Shown here in pieces: positions 1-10,812 of a stretch of 64,000 nucleotides of DNA; position 1 is the first letter of the stretch; each line of letters begins with the position of its first letter. The stretch is from Lantana camara (lineage: Eukaryota; Streptophyta; Magnoliopsida; Lamiales; Verbenaceae): assembly GCA_037501455.1 (NCBI GenBank), contig CM074856.1:19427001-19491000 (forward strand). The letters are read 5' to 3'. A program made the translations under genes and the position numbers. The notes beneath the pieces are model-generated. The model worked only from the letters and a program-made list of their open reading frames with translations, had not been told where the DNA came from and made no database searches.

Positions 1-133
1 TTATGAACTAGCTCAGCATATTATTATAAATATAACATCTCCAAAATCTGATCATATCACACAACTAGAAAGCAATTGTATACCAAAAAAAAAAAAAAAA
101 AAAAAAAAAAATTCTCAATTAGGCCATTCAACA

Positions 134-1082
134 ATGGTAGGATTCTTAACGGAGAATAGTACGTTCTTTGAAAGGTATGGTTGGTCTGAGCAAGTTGATG
201 AGGGCTTCTTGTGGGAACTAGAGTATCATGCAACACACCAAGGCAGGGCTCTCATATTCGGAGACGACGCTGTCTTCGCAAGTGTTCTGAACAACATGGA
301 ATTCAATACCAATAGGTGTTCCAAATAGCGGACATCGATCACAAATTCAAGCTTGCAAACCTAAGGTTCAACACTTGGAAAAGCATCATGGAATACGAAT
401 CTATTGAATATGATCCAGATACGTATTGAGTCGCGACATCGATATGGACGTGGATCGATATGGACGTGGATCGAGCTTGAGGTAAGGAATTACGAGCGTG
501 GTTCATTTACATTGTGATCTCATTTTTTAACTCTGCCATCCATTGCTCTGACACTGTGAGACTTTATAATGCACTATGTTATTTTGATGTTATGAACACA
601 GAGCCAAAGTTGAACGTAATTTTTTGCCCCGACGAAGCTCGCGCACCTGGACTGAAGGAAAAACGACTAGCCAAACCACCACGCGCGTTCGAGAACATTG
701 GTTTGGACGATCGTCGTATTCTGACCATTGACGAAATCATTACCGATGTTGGTGAGTTGCCAGAACTGTCCTCCATGGTGCAATAATCTTTAGATAATTT
801 ATATAGTAATGCAGTCAACTTTTAGCCAATACCGTATCTTAATGAAACATAGTTGACGAAGAGAAGCGTGCTTGGGAACGAAAACAGAAGCGCAAAAAGA
901 AGAACGACAATGTGGCCCAAGAGCATATCCCTGCTGACATGATGAGCACGACCAAGGGCGCTGGTAAAGAACTCGCTTCTGCAAGAGAGGCGCTGGTCAT
1001 ATCCCCCGAACTCAATCGCACTCCTAAGACGGCAGAATCCAGCAACAGCACTTGTCGCGCCAAGCGCTTCCTATCGTTTTAG
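134..1082 (+). pseudogene. Myb/SANT-like domain gene, frameshifted remnant
   Basis: Three pieces line up on the plus strand. Positions 134-328 encode a segment with WSEQVDEGFL, like the first helix of plant Myb/SANT-like (Myb_DNA-bind_3) domains. After a frame change near 318, positions 313-428 encode FKLANLRFNTWKSIMEY and EYDPDTY, which match the usual RLRxRYxTFKxVLxxPGxxxDPDT region of that family; a TGA follows. Positions 514-751 stay open and end at a GTGAGT donor. An AG acceptor at 851-852 joins in phase to 853-1082, a lysine-rich tail (KRAWERKQKRKKK) ending in TAG. Such proteins occur as host genes and as the accessory DNA-binding protein of PIF/Harbinger transposons; no Harbinger transposase is visible here. 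The frameshift and stop indicate a pseudogene. Family call is moderate, exon model tentative. Confidence 0.42.
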
Positions 1083-1477
1083 TTATTGGTTATTTATCTA
1101 AGTCTCCAACCCCTGTCAAAGAACAAAAGATTTTTTCCGTGTTTGTATTTCAACTGAACTTGCTACTTATCCTTGTACAAGATGTTTTACCGCTTTCAAT
1201 GAAAATGGTGACGTCCTTAAGTTTAAATCCTACTAGATGTACAGACTGCAGTAAACTAAAAAATGGGTTGAGGAATCACGATGGTGAGAATCAACGCAGA
1301 TCACACCACAAGCAGGCACATGAATCTCGTATAGAACTTTTAACATACAATTTACTAGTGGATCATCATAAAATTGAAATGTTAGATACAATAACAATAC
1401 TTCGCAACACATGATATCTGTTAGCAATATAAGCTTAGGAACATACTAACCACACCAAATTATCTAGAATAAATGGA

Positions 1478-1948
1478 TCACTTCACCAACAACATGACCA
1501 CGAAGAAAACCAGCAAGATATAGAGCATAGTACAAGCAAAACCATAGTAACAACAAATCATGTTTGTAAAGCTAGCTTGATCCCTCCCGAACTGTGGTTG
1601 AGGTATATCCACAACTAACTGCTCCCTAGATGATACCTCTTCAGATATGCCTTCTGTTCGTTGGGGTTGAAAGCTCCCCCGGCGGCTGCGGTGACCATGG
1701 CTTTGATGATAAAGAAGGTAATTCTCGCAGGGAACCATCAAGGGGTGCAAATGGCTATATTTATTGCTCAATAACTCGTCTGCCCACACAAAGGAGCATG
1801 ATTTGATCTTTGAGGGACACCGGTAATAAAATCTGCTCAGGTTCTGCGCATGTTCCCCAGCTCGAAGAAACATTTTCACTCCTTCACCACGCTCACATGG
1901 AACAACGAATCTCTGCATCTGGTAAATATAATATATCACTCCCCCCAA
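1478..1948 (-). CDS. GRF-zinc-finger-like protein with C-terminal membrane segment
   Basis: Open frame of 156 residues. Residues about 18-60 resemble the plant GRF zinc finger: a cysteine (PCERGEG), then RFYYRCP, then SCSFVWADE. The usual first CxC/CG pair is not complete (CERG), so metal binding is doubtful. The C-terminus is strongly hydrophobic (about residues 130-155, ICCYYGFACTMLYILLVFF), a probable tail membrane helix. In this plant family a GRF finger followed by a coiled coil or linker and a terminal membrane helix is common. No function is established for the small ones. The start Met is only the first ATG in the frame; a 5' exon is possible because the family often has introns. It may be a pseudogene or transposon-associated copy. 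Confidence 0.45.
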   Translation of the reverse strand: MGGVIYYIYQMQRFVVPCERGEGVKMFLRAGEHAQNLSRFYYRCPSKIKSCSFVWADELLSNKYSHLHPLMVPCENYLLYHQSHGHRSRRGSFQPQRTEGISEEVSSREQLVVDIPQPQFGRDQASFTNMICCYYGFACTMLYILLVFFVVMLLVK

Positions 1949-3776
1949 ATCAGTTATTACGTTAAACCTTCACATTTGAATTAGGACAGAGCAAATTCCA
2001 CCACTTTGTTTGTAGGTAATTGCCCAAATAGATCCGTTCAATTAAAAAAATTAACAAAGAAGGAATAGAGAAAAACTCACCTTGTAGCTAGATTCTTCAA
2101 ATCTTTTCTGTTTGTAATACTTAGCTCTGCGGAGAAATGGGTGCAAACAATTCAACTGAAAAAATTGGGAGTTTTCTTATCTGTTGTTCAATTATGTTTA
2201 ATAGATGGCCAAAAAAATTGAAAATGTACCGTTAGCCACGCCTTTTAATACAAGGGTAGAAATGTCATATGTACCTTAGCCAATGGAGTCTTCCAATGAA
2301 GTAAAGAACTCCACCTTTTCAGTTTAAGCTAGACAATCTATTATCATACAAAGTAAAGAGAAGGACTTGGTTAAATAGCAGAGCAACACTTAAAAAACAA
2401 ACCATTGGTGATGGATAAGCAACAAGAAAAGTAAAGACTCTCTTAATAGTGTTTACTTCATTCTGGTTGGAGGTTAGTGGAAGCCCTCAGCCTTGTGGTG
2501 TCAGTGGGCTGCAGTAAGCTACATAGCAATTCCCGAATGAGGTTACTAATTAGCCCGATGGGGATGGACAAATCTGAATTAGTAATCTACCCTTATTTTA
2601 TCGCTGTAAAAGATTCCAAAGACCACTTCTCCTCTGCTTATGCTTAAATATAAGGGCAAAATGGGAATTTCGTAGCTACACAAATGGACTAAGCAATAAC
2701 AACCCAACATTTCAGTCTCATTATCCAATGGATTAAACAATCCAAGTAAATACTAGGCTGACTGTGAATATTGGGCTGTCTGATTAAATCATAATCCATC
2801 TATTGGTAACCCAAAACCGATGGAAAGCCATAATGCGAAGTAAACTATTTCTTAGAGTTTAATTTATGGATAATTCTAACTTGAGTCTGGTTCAATCAAA
2901 ACGGTGTAATAAAAATATGAGTATTTTACGCTTAGCTTAACAGGTGGTAGTTGGTAGGTGGAAAATTTAGGGAGGTTTGTGTTTTATGTTTGCCAGTTGG
3001 TAGGTGGAAAATTTAGAGAGAGTGAAAAATTAAATACCAAATATAATATATTTACGTTTTAATTAATTCAGTTTGTATCGAATTTAAATTAGAATTTTCG
3101 TTAGTCTTCCTGTGTTGTTTATTTTTTCTTTCTTTTTAACTTTGGTGTACTAACGGTGCAGTTGAGAAATTTTTAATTTTGGTGTACTTTTACACACATA
3201 TTTCAAATCTGGTGTCATTTGGAAAAATATTTTAATTTTGGTTTTTTGGCATTTCAAAAACTCCCAGAATTTTGGGATCATCCGTAAACAAAGTTTTTTC
3301 TGCATATTTTCAAAGGTCTTTAATCAAGATTTTTTAATAATTTTAAACCCTCCATAAACCTTTTTTTTTTTCTCAACAGTAAATAGGATAAATTAAAAAA
3401 TAGCAACTTTTAATTAACAGATATTTTAATTTTAATTCTAAATAGTATTTGAATTTTTTTATACTCCTCAATCTAATAAATTTTTTAGTTAACTCCCTAA
3501 TTATTCTAAAAAAACCTAATTATCCTTTGTTTAACCATATTTCTACATAACACGGCAATTCCTCAAAATTACAGTTCCACAATTACATAATTTTATACTT
3601 CATATTCAAATAATAGTTCTTTATTTAATAACTAAAACATAAAACAATTGTTCCTTAAAATTTATATATAATGCTCAAAATCAAATATAAATACTTTATA
3701 TTAACAAAAAAGTTCATTGTTTAACCACTTGAAGGAACTGTGGGGCCTAATCCATAATAAAGTTGTTGTTGTTGTT

Positions 3777-3778
<2 letters not shown>
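1949..3778. other. AT-rich intergenic DNA, no gene seen
   Basis: No frame with recognisable protein similarity and no long repeat. The stretch 2990-3240 has repeated wording such as ttggtaggtggaaaatttag (at about 2950 and 3000) and tttggtgtac (about 3143 and 3179), which suggests old, decayed repeat material. Confidence 0.5.
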
Positions 3779-3810
<32 letters not shown>

Positions 3811-6479
3811 TTACGGTAAGCCAAAGCGGCTAAACAAACATGAATCTGCCAAAAAATCGTTCGAAACAAAAGTCGGGAAGTCCGATGAATCTACACAGGT
3901 CGAGATCGCATGACGAGCAAGCTTGTAGACTACTACATTAGAACCACATCTAGTGAAAGAGAATCGGATATTCGAAAAACAATTACAAACAAGTTTGATA
4001 TCCGAAATGATGTTACCAATTGCTAAAGGTCTTCATCTTTCGACTTGAGGCTATTGACTAAGTTCAAAGAGTCACCTTCCAGAATGATCCTTCTCCAACC
4101 AAGGTCCCGGCCTAGACGTGCAACCGAGAGGGCAGCTTGAGCTTCAGCCACAACTGGGTCCGCCACATTCCCCCTAATGTCTGTTTCCCAGCCAACACAA
4201 AAGGTCGTCCAAGCCCCGCACCACAACACCAATACCAATCAATGAAGACTCATTGAGAACCTCATCATTAAAATTAATCTTAATCCAACGAACGTCTAAT
4301 GGCACAGGAGCTTGAACTGAGTCCTCATCTTCAATGGTTAGCGAGGTGAGCAGGCAGCATAATCGACAATCTCATGAGGCTGCCTTTCAACACCTTCAGC
4401 TCGTTTCACATTCCTACATTTCCAAATCGACCACAGGACAGCCGCCAATTTACCCTCTTCATCCCTGTCCAGCTCCTTAAGGACCTGGAATAGCCCTTCG
4501 CGAAAATTAATTGCCAACCTTGCACCACTCTCTTAGGCAGGTGCAAGAGTGCTCAGGCTTGGCAAGCAAGTGGGCATTCAATAAGTATGTGGCCAATGTC
4601 CTCAACTGCAACACCATAATGGACACAAGATGCTTCAGTCGCACAGAGACGACGGACAAGCAAGGCACCCGTCGATAGCACCTCGTAACAGCAACACCAG
4701 AGGAAGAGTTTAATTTTCAGTTGAGCTTTCACCTTCGAAATTTCACCCCAAACAGGGTGATTCCAGAGTGACAAGCTAGTGGCGAGATGATAAGCACTTT
4801 TCATAGTGAAAATACCGTTCTTGTTGAAGTGCCAAATAACGATGTTCTCTCGCGGCGTAGCTCCCAACGGGATGCTAAGAATAGCTTTTGCATCACTTTC
4901 TTGGAAGACATTACATACCAACACCTCATCCCATTGCAACAAATAGGTTTGAAAAGTTCAGACACCCACTCGCGGGAAATGGAAGCATCACTCTTGAATT
5001 TCGGCCTGAACTCCGGAGGATTGGGAATCCACCGATCCCTCCAAATATGAACCTACTTACCATTTCCGATTCGCCATCTTGTTTCTACAACTACAAGAAA
5101 CCTAGATTCATAGAGACTCCGCCAAGTGTAAAAAGACGACCGACCTAAAGGGCATCCTAAACTTTGCAATTCAAAAAATAGTGGGCTTTTAGAATCTGAC
5201 TAATAAGACTGTCAAGATAACGAATACCTCTCCAGAGTTGTTTGGCCAACATAGCTAAGTTAAAAGGTTTGAAAGCCCAGAAGCCCAATCCACCAACACC
5301 TTTCCTATAACAGAGCTTCGACCAAGCGATCCAATGTATCTTCCTGGTATCACGGTCATTCCACTAAAACTGAGAAATACTTGATTCGAGTTCCTGAATC
5401 AGGTTATCAGGTAACAAGAAATAATTCATGGCATACGTCGGGATAGTCTGAAGCACTGCTTTGATTAGGACCTCTTTGCCCGCCTTCGAAAGAAACTTTT
5501 TCGAGTATCCCTGAATACGCCGTCTGACCCTATCGAGGATACTAAAGAAAACCGCATGCCGTGACCTTCCCACCACAGAGGGCAAACCAAGATAGAGGTC
5601 CAAAGTGTCAACTCGCCAAACCCCAAGCACTTCAGCTAACTCATTTTGGGTATCCATGTTCATGCTCTTACTAAAGACCACCTAAGATTTAAGTCCGTTC
5701 ACAGTTTGCCCCCACAAAAAATTATATCGTTCAAGTACCTCCTTAATGCAATTCATAGTATCTTAATCCGCCCTGCCACATATCATCGTGTCATCTGCAA
5801 AGAGAAGGTGAGAGACACGAGGTGCTCCCCAGCATACCGCAATTCCATTTAAACGCCCTTTCTCTCTTCCTATTGTAAAAGAACAGAAAGTACCTCTGCA
5901 TACAACAAGAAAAGATAAGAGGAGAGGGGATCGCCCTGGCGAAGACCCTTCCCGGGACCAGATGACCAAACTCACAACCATCCAGCAGAAAGGAATAAGA
6001 AACTGAAGTAATGCAGGTCATGATACGGGAATCGAAGACAGGAGGGAAACCTAACTTAAACAGCAGTCGTTCGAGAAAACGCTATTCGACACGGTCACAC
6101 GCGTTGCTCATATCGAGCTTCAGGTTGAAATAACCTTCCTTTCCTGTACTCTTACGCTTCAAAAAATGATTAATCTCAAACGCAACCAAAATATTATCGC
6201 TAATAAGGCGATTAGAGATAAACGTAGATTCGCTAGGGGAAATCAGTTCATCAAGAAAAGGTTTAATACAATTAACAAGGCATTTGGAAGATAACTTATA
6301 GACCACATTACAGACGCTAATTGGTTTGAACTAAGTAATAAGTTTTGGATTTTTGCACTTAGGGATCAACACAATACGAGTAAAGTTGAGTTTAATATCC
6401 AATCTTCTATTATTTAAGAAATCAAACACGCAACTTATATCATCCCGTCCAACAATATCCCAATAGCGTTGAAAGAAGT
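3779..6479 (-). mobile_element. 5'-truncated LINE (non-LTR retrotransposon)
   Basis: On the minus strand the order is reverse transcriptase, zf-RVT-like region, RNase H, then a poly(A) tail, seen on the plus strand as a run of T at about 3779-3805. This is the standard 3' half of a plant L1-type LINE. The endonuclease/ORF1 half is missing, so the copy is 5' truncated at about 6479, as is usual for target-primed insertion. Short flanking words look alike (aagttgtt near 3761 and near 6479), but the T-rich context makes a target duplication uncertain. The truncated end lies about 190 bp upstream of the start codon of the next gene. Confidence 0.85.
4023..6479 (-). pseudogene. LINE reverse transcriptase / RNase H, many breaks
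   Basis: RT begins in the frame read from about 6479 down, with the RIVLIPK and FKPISVCNV type motifs interrupted by a TAG near 6335. It continues at 6306-6082 (ISPSESTFISNRLISDNILV, KLDMSNACDRVE). The catalytic block APRVSHLLFADDTMIC lies in 5981-5763. A thumb-like region (LGLPSVVGRSRHAVF, KAGKEVLIKAVLQTIPTYAM) is at 5681-5364. The zf-RVT segment (FLWCCCYEVLSTGALL, CVHYGVAVEDIGHILIECPLA) is at 4942-4553. The RNase H end (VAEAQAALSVARLGRDLGW, LEGDSLNLVNSL) is at 4238-4023. Several frame changes and stops separate the pieces, so no functional protein can be made. Confidence 0.85.
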
Positions 6480-6669
6480 TGTTTTTTCTTTTTTCTTTTT
6501 TTTTTTTTTTTAAGGAAAAAGAAGTGTTTTCAAAAACTAGAAAAAAGAAGTGAGGGTATTAACGTCATTTCAAGTTTTCGGTCCGTTATAATCTATTTGC
6601 AAATGCTTCGAGTCATAAGGATAACACAAAACCCTACTACGCCCTGCTGGGGGATTTGATTCATTAGCC

Positions 6670-6972
6670 ATGGGAATTCTATCCTGGTTCAGCAAGGGTA
6701 GCAACAATGGCGGGAAGAAGGAGGAATCCGGAGCCGCGAAGGCGAAGCCTGAAGCTGTTGAGGTTGCCGGCATGAACGGGGCGGTGGAGGTCCGGAGACC
6801 CGACAAGTTTGCGGAGGCGATAACGGTTTTCGAGTTCGGTACGGTGGCTGCCACCACTGACAAGGTGACGCTGGCCGGTTACTGTCCAGTTTCCGACGAG
6901 ATCGAGCCCTGCCGATGGGAGATTTTGCCGGCGAGTGACTCCGACGCGCCGCAGTTCCGCGTTGTTTTCTGA
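6670..6972 (+). CDS. small conserved plant protein of unknown function
   Basis: Single-exon frame of 100 residues starting MGILSWFSKG. The first 35 residues are Gly/Lys/Glu/Ala-rich and probably disordered. From about residue 34 the sequence is compact and looks constrained: VAGMNGAVEVRRP, then ITVFEFGTVAATTDKVTLAGYCPVSDEIEPCRWEILPAS, ending QFRVVF. I recognise this as the layout of a small land-plant protein without a known role; I cannot name a domain. The start is the first ATG, in good context (gccatggga). The upstream 190 bp are short because a truncated LINE lies there. The frame is much more GC-rich than its surroundings, as expected for a real plant exon. A 3' UTR of several hundred bases probably follows. 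Confidence 0.75.
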   Translation: MGILSWFSKGSNNGGKKEESGAAKAKPEAVEVAGMNGAVEVRRPDKFAEAITVFEFGTVAATTDKVTLAGYCPVSDEIEPCRWEILPASDSDAPQFRVVF

Positions 6973-7970
6973 AATGTAAGGGGAGAAACTGAGAGAAAGG
7001 GGGAGGGTTTGTTGACTTGTCTTCTCTTCTATTTTTAGCTTGCTTCTCTTTGTAAAATTTGTGACTTTTTGTTATTCTGAAGAGGAAATGTGGTTAATAT
7101 ACTGGAGATGTTCCTCGTATATAGAAGTTGGAAATTTTTTTCCAGTATTTAATTGTGTGCGAGGTTGTTATACATTGCACTGGCTGTGGATATGTGCAAC
7201 TAGGACTGCATATTTGTGTGTTGTGGTTTATTGGGCATGTCTATAACTGTTTCTTGCTATAGTTTTCCCAGGAATAGAGGCAGTTAAGGATGGAGTTGCT
7301 TGGGGCTAACCGTTAGCCGCTAACCGTTAGCCGCTAACCGCAGTTCTTTGAATCAAACGTTGAATTTAGATAGAAAGAAAAAGATTCGTTGTCTTTTAAC
7401 TGACTATTTTCTTCTTTGTCATGTCAGTCTTTGTGCCTTGCTTTTCATCTTTTAAGTTTTTCTATGAATTCTAACTGGTGACTTGTGCTTGGAATTTGGA
7501 AATGATTATTTTTAGGTATGATGTTTGTGTGTGGATTTGCCTTTGTGGTTTTCTTGTCTATTTTGATGTTCTTGATTCGGTTAGAAGTCATTGTGTTTCT
7601 CAATTTGATTCTTAGACGGTGATAGTGTGTGAACCAAATACTGGGGCTTACGATGTCAAACATTGAGTTTGAGGTTGATTGGAGATGAATAATTTCCAAT
7701 CCCGATTTCTGAACTTGACAGTGCCAATGTTCTTGCAAAATAGAGCCTCGAGGCGAGGTTGTCTCAAGGATAAACACTCTGATGCTTAAGCCTATACTTG
7801 TCCATGGTTGAGGAGTTTCACAACCTCAATCCTAGTTGCGATTATGGGAGTTTTAGCCTCTAGAAATCTAGACCGGCTATTGATGAAAAAATTTATTTTG
7901 TTTTCGTGCATTGATCAATTAGATTGAATAAGAGTCTGTTTCTGGTGGATGTCCGAGTGCTGGTAAGGTT
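6973..7970 (+). other. 3' UTR and intergenic DNA of the small gene
   Basis: T-rich sequence with no convincing coding frame. The first part probably holds the 3' UTR. At 7304-7340 a short unit (gctaaccgttagcc) is repeated about two and a half times. Confidence 0.4.
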
Positions 7971-8282
7971 AGGGTGAGTTCTTTTGGCGGTGCCTGTAAT
8001 TTGTAGTTTGTAGTTTGTTTTTCTTCCAGTTGATGTTCTGTGGTCTCACATACTACATTAGTTAATAGTACTGTAGCAGTTCAATTAACTAAGTTGTCTA
8101 TGGAATCTTGGAAGTGATCTCAGACTCTCGGTTGTTTGCTTCATCCTCCTCAGAAGCTGGTTTTACTCTGATGTGGAAGTTGATTTGTGTTTGTTGCAGT
8201 TGATCATTTATTTAATGTGATGTACTCTGCTTATAAGCTGAAGTGTAAATTCTTCATATATTAGCAGAGAAGTTAATTCATT

Positions 8283-8362
8283 GGGTTCGTCCGGGTGGTT
8301 TTCTCCAGGATAATGACCCAGGTTCGAATCCCACTTGGTAGCTAAAAAAAAAAAAAAAAAAG
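8283..8362 (+). mobile_element. short tRNA-derived SINE, copy 1
   Basis: About 80 bp with an A-box-like start (gttcgtccgggtgg), a B box (ggttcgaatccc) and an A tail at 8344-8361. It is flanked by an 11-bp direct repeat gttaattcatt at 8272-8282 and 8363-8373, the target duplication. Confidence 0.8.
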
Positions 8363-8678
8363 GTTAATTCATTAGGGTGAGTTCTTTTGGCGGTGCCTGT
8401 AATTTGTAGTTTGTTTTTCTTCCAGTTGATGTTCTGTGGTCTCACATACTCCATTAGTTAATAGTACTGTAGCAGTTCAATTAACTAAGTTGTCTATGGA
8501 ATCTTGGAAGTGATCTCAGACTCTCAGTTGTTTGCTTCATCCTCCTCAGAAGCTGGTTTTACTCTGATGTGGAAGTTGAGTTGTGTTTGTTGCAGTTGAT
8601 CATTTATTTAATGTGATGTACTCTGCTTATAAGCTGAAGTGTAAATTCTTCATATATTAGCAGAGAAGTTAATTCATT

Positions 8679-8754
8679 GGGTTCGTCCGGGTGGTTTTCT
8701 CCAGCATAATAATCCAGGTTCGAATCCCACTTGTAGTTAAAAAAAAAAAAAAAG
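8679..8754 (+). mobile_element. short tRNA-derived SINE, copy 2 (duplicated with its flank)
   Basis: Same SINE as the upstream unit, with B box aggttcgaatccc and an A tail. The same 11-bp flanks gttaattcatt lie at 8668-8678 and 8755-8765. The shared flank shows that this copy arose by the tandem duplication and not by a second insertion. Confidence 0.8.
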
Positions 8755-8765
8755 GTTAATTCATT

Positions 8766-9084
8766 CAATAACTATTAATTTGAATCTGTTATGTTAATGT
8801 ATGCAAGTCAAAACGAACTACTCTTGTAGATTTCTTCTGCTTAAAAGATATGGGCTTGTGGCTTAGGTATTTAGATTTTTTGTAGTTTTTTATCCTTTAA
8901 ATTAAACACACACTCTCAAGTAATGAAAGGGATTCGTACCCAAATCATTGTTGGAAGAAAGAACCCTAACTTGCTAAATACTTGTACGTGAACTTTATCA
9001 GTTTCAGAAATCATATTTTTGCCTCTCATAACTTGCTAAATGAATATTACAGACACCATAATTTTTTCGCTTGTTATGCCGACA
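8766..9084. other. intergenic DNA, nothing recognised
   Basis: AT-rich, with no coding frame or repeat of note. The word ataacttgc occurs at 9029 and again at 9200, on either side of the next SINE, but I cannot prove it is a target duplication. Confidence 0.4.
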
Positions 9085-9190
9085 GGGGTTGGTCAAGTGG
9101 TTTGAGGGTTCTTTCTCGAAAACAAGACCCAAGTTCGAATCCTTCCAGCCACTTGGGGTGTGTACATTAAAAATAAATAAATAAATAAAT
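9085..9190 (+). mobile_element. tRNA-derived SINE
   Basis: An A-box-like sequence (ggttggtcaagtggtttgag) is followed after about 35 bp by a B box (agttcgaatcc). The unit ends in a short AAAT-rich tail (aaataaataaataaat, to about 9190). The layout matches plant tRNA-derived SINEs. Ends are approximate. Confidence 0.65.
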
Positions 9191-9614
9191 TCGGCTGTTA
9201 TAACTTGCAAATATATGACACATACCTCCTAAGGTTGGACTCGATTAGAAATTCAAATATTTTTTCACCTGATAAATTTATATGTACTATTGATAACTTA
9301 TCAAACTAATCAAATATGAAATAATCGATATTATTGGAGTTTTTCAAATTTGATACATATGTAATAGCTAAGGCCATTAAAACTTTTCAAAATAACTTGT
9401 AATAAATAATTTAATATATTTGGTTTTAAAAAAAAATTTAATATATTCAATCTTATTAAAATTAGTATGGAGTCACTGCAACTATTAGAAGTATAGATTC
9501 ATGGTGATGGTTGTGCCACATTCTATACTCGATATTAAAATCTCAAAAAAAAAAAAGAAAAGAAAACTCTTATTTTCCAATGAAGACTAATGAATTGGGT
9601 ACTTATAATTTATA

Positions 9615-10031
9615 GAGATAATGATTTTTGATTTGTCCATCTGAACTATAGGCCATTTTGCAATTCATCCTCCAAACTATTTCGACCCCAATACCACCAT
9701 CTAAACTATTAATTCGTGACAAATCACCATCCCAAAGCGGTTTTGACTATTTTTCAGTGGTTTTGACTCAAAAATGCTACATATGTGATATGGTGTGAGA
9801 ACACCAAGGGTAAATCTATGAAAAAATAACAAAGAGAGACAGATTTGCATGTGTTACAACATTTAAAACCGCTGAAAAAACACTCAAAACCGCTGAAAAA
9901 ATAATCAAAACCGCTTTGGGATTGTGGTTTGTCACGAATTAATAGTTTAGATGGTGGTATTAGGGTCGAAATAGTTTAGAGGGTGAATTGCAAAATGATC
10001 TATAGTTCGGATGGACAAAAATCATTATCTC
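9615..10031. mobile_element. MULE-type MITE with long terminal inverted repeats
   Basis: Left arm gagataatgattttt...gtccatctgaactatagg from 9615 is repeated in inverted form at the right end to 10031. The arms stay alignable for about 160 bp (through the caaagcggttttga segment), leaving a short loop. A 9-bp direct repeat taatttata lies at 9606-9614 and 10032-10040. A 9-bp duplication with long inverted arms is the mark of Mutator-like elements. There is no coding capacity. Confidence 0.85.
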
Positions 10032-10232
10032 TAATTTATAAACAAATCATAAAGAAAGAAACTTATGAAAGCGTAATTTTTAAACCAAAATATTCCTACA
10101 AAATCGCTAAAATCATGATTAATCTACTATAGAAACGTATAATATCTTCTAGACTCTAGTACAATAGCAATTAAGGAATAACAAACTCGAAATAAATAAA
10201 AATCTCTTCCCAACATCGTTATCATGATAATC

Positions 10233-10416
10233 TATGATGCACGGATACGGACACGACGACACGGACACGACACAACACGGATACGGTGACACAGATTTTT
10301 TCTTGAATTTCTCACGTAAGGAGTGTCGGACACGGTGTCGGACACAAGTGTCCGACACGACACGGCATGACACGACACGGCAAAATGATATTTTTAGAAG
10401 TGTCCGTGCATCATAG
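10233..10416 (+). mobile_element. GACACG-rich MITE, copy 1
   Basis: 184-bp element with termini tatgatgcacgga and tccgtgcatcatag, inverted with respect to each other. The interior is dense in gacacg/cgtgtc words. A 9-bp direct repeat atgataatc lies at 10224-10232 and 10417-10425. The 9-bp duplication suggests a Mutator-like origin. It is non-coding. Confidence 0.75.
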
Positions 10417-10434
10417 ATGATAATCAATCATGTG

Positions 10435-10660
10435 TAGGGGTGTTAATTCGGGTGAGTCGGGTGGGATCGAGTCGGATTGAGGTAAGGGTATTACATGAAA
10501 AGCTCCAACTCGAATCCGATCCGTTCCGAAATTGAACCCGAAAATTCCAATCCGAACACGATCCGATCGGGTTCAGGTTGACCCGAATACTGTTCGGGTC
10601 ACTTGATAACCCGACCAATTCGAATAACCGGGCCCGACCCGACCAGATTTCTTTTTTCCT
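10435..10660 (+). mobile_element. hAT-type terminus with GGGTC/GACCC subterminal repeats
   Basis: Begins taggggtgttaattcgggt, the terminus type shared by other hAT-like elements in this window. Dense gggt/acccga words follow to about 10650. The matching right end and 8-bp duplication were not found, so it is a fragment or its far end has been lost. The right limit is approximate. Confidence 0.5.
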
Positions 10661-10812
10661 TTTTTTTTTTAATTTTATTTTTTGAATTTTTTTAAATTCT
10701 AATTTATGTTTAAATTATTTTAAAACTTGATAAAAATATATAGTTTGTAATGTTTGACATAATTGCAATTAATATAAGATAAAAAAATAATTAATATATA
10801 AATATTATTAAC

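Larger units (their letters stand above)
7971..8765. repeat. 403-bp tandem duplication (two copies)
   Basis: The block beginning agggtgagttcttttggcgg at 7971 is repeated from 8374. Unit 1 is 7971-8373 (403 bp) and unit 2 is 8374-8765 (392 bp). They differ by a few substitutions, an extra gtagttt in unit 1, and tail length. Each unit ends with the same SINE and the same duplicated flank, so the duplication came after the SINE insertion. Confidence 0.9.

Noticed and set aside
8283..9190. A/B-box sequences considered as true tRNA genes
   Set aside because: No acceptor or anticodon stems can be formed and A tails with target duplications follow; these are SINEs.
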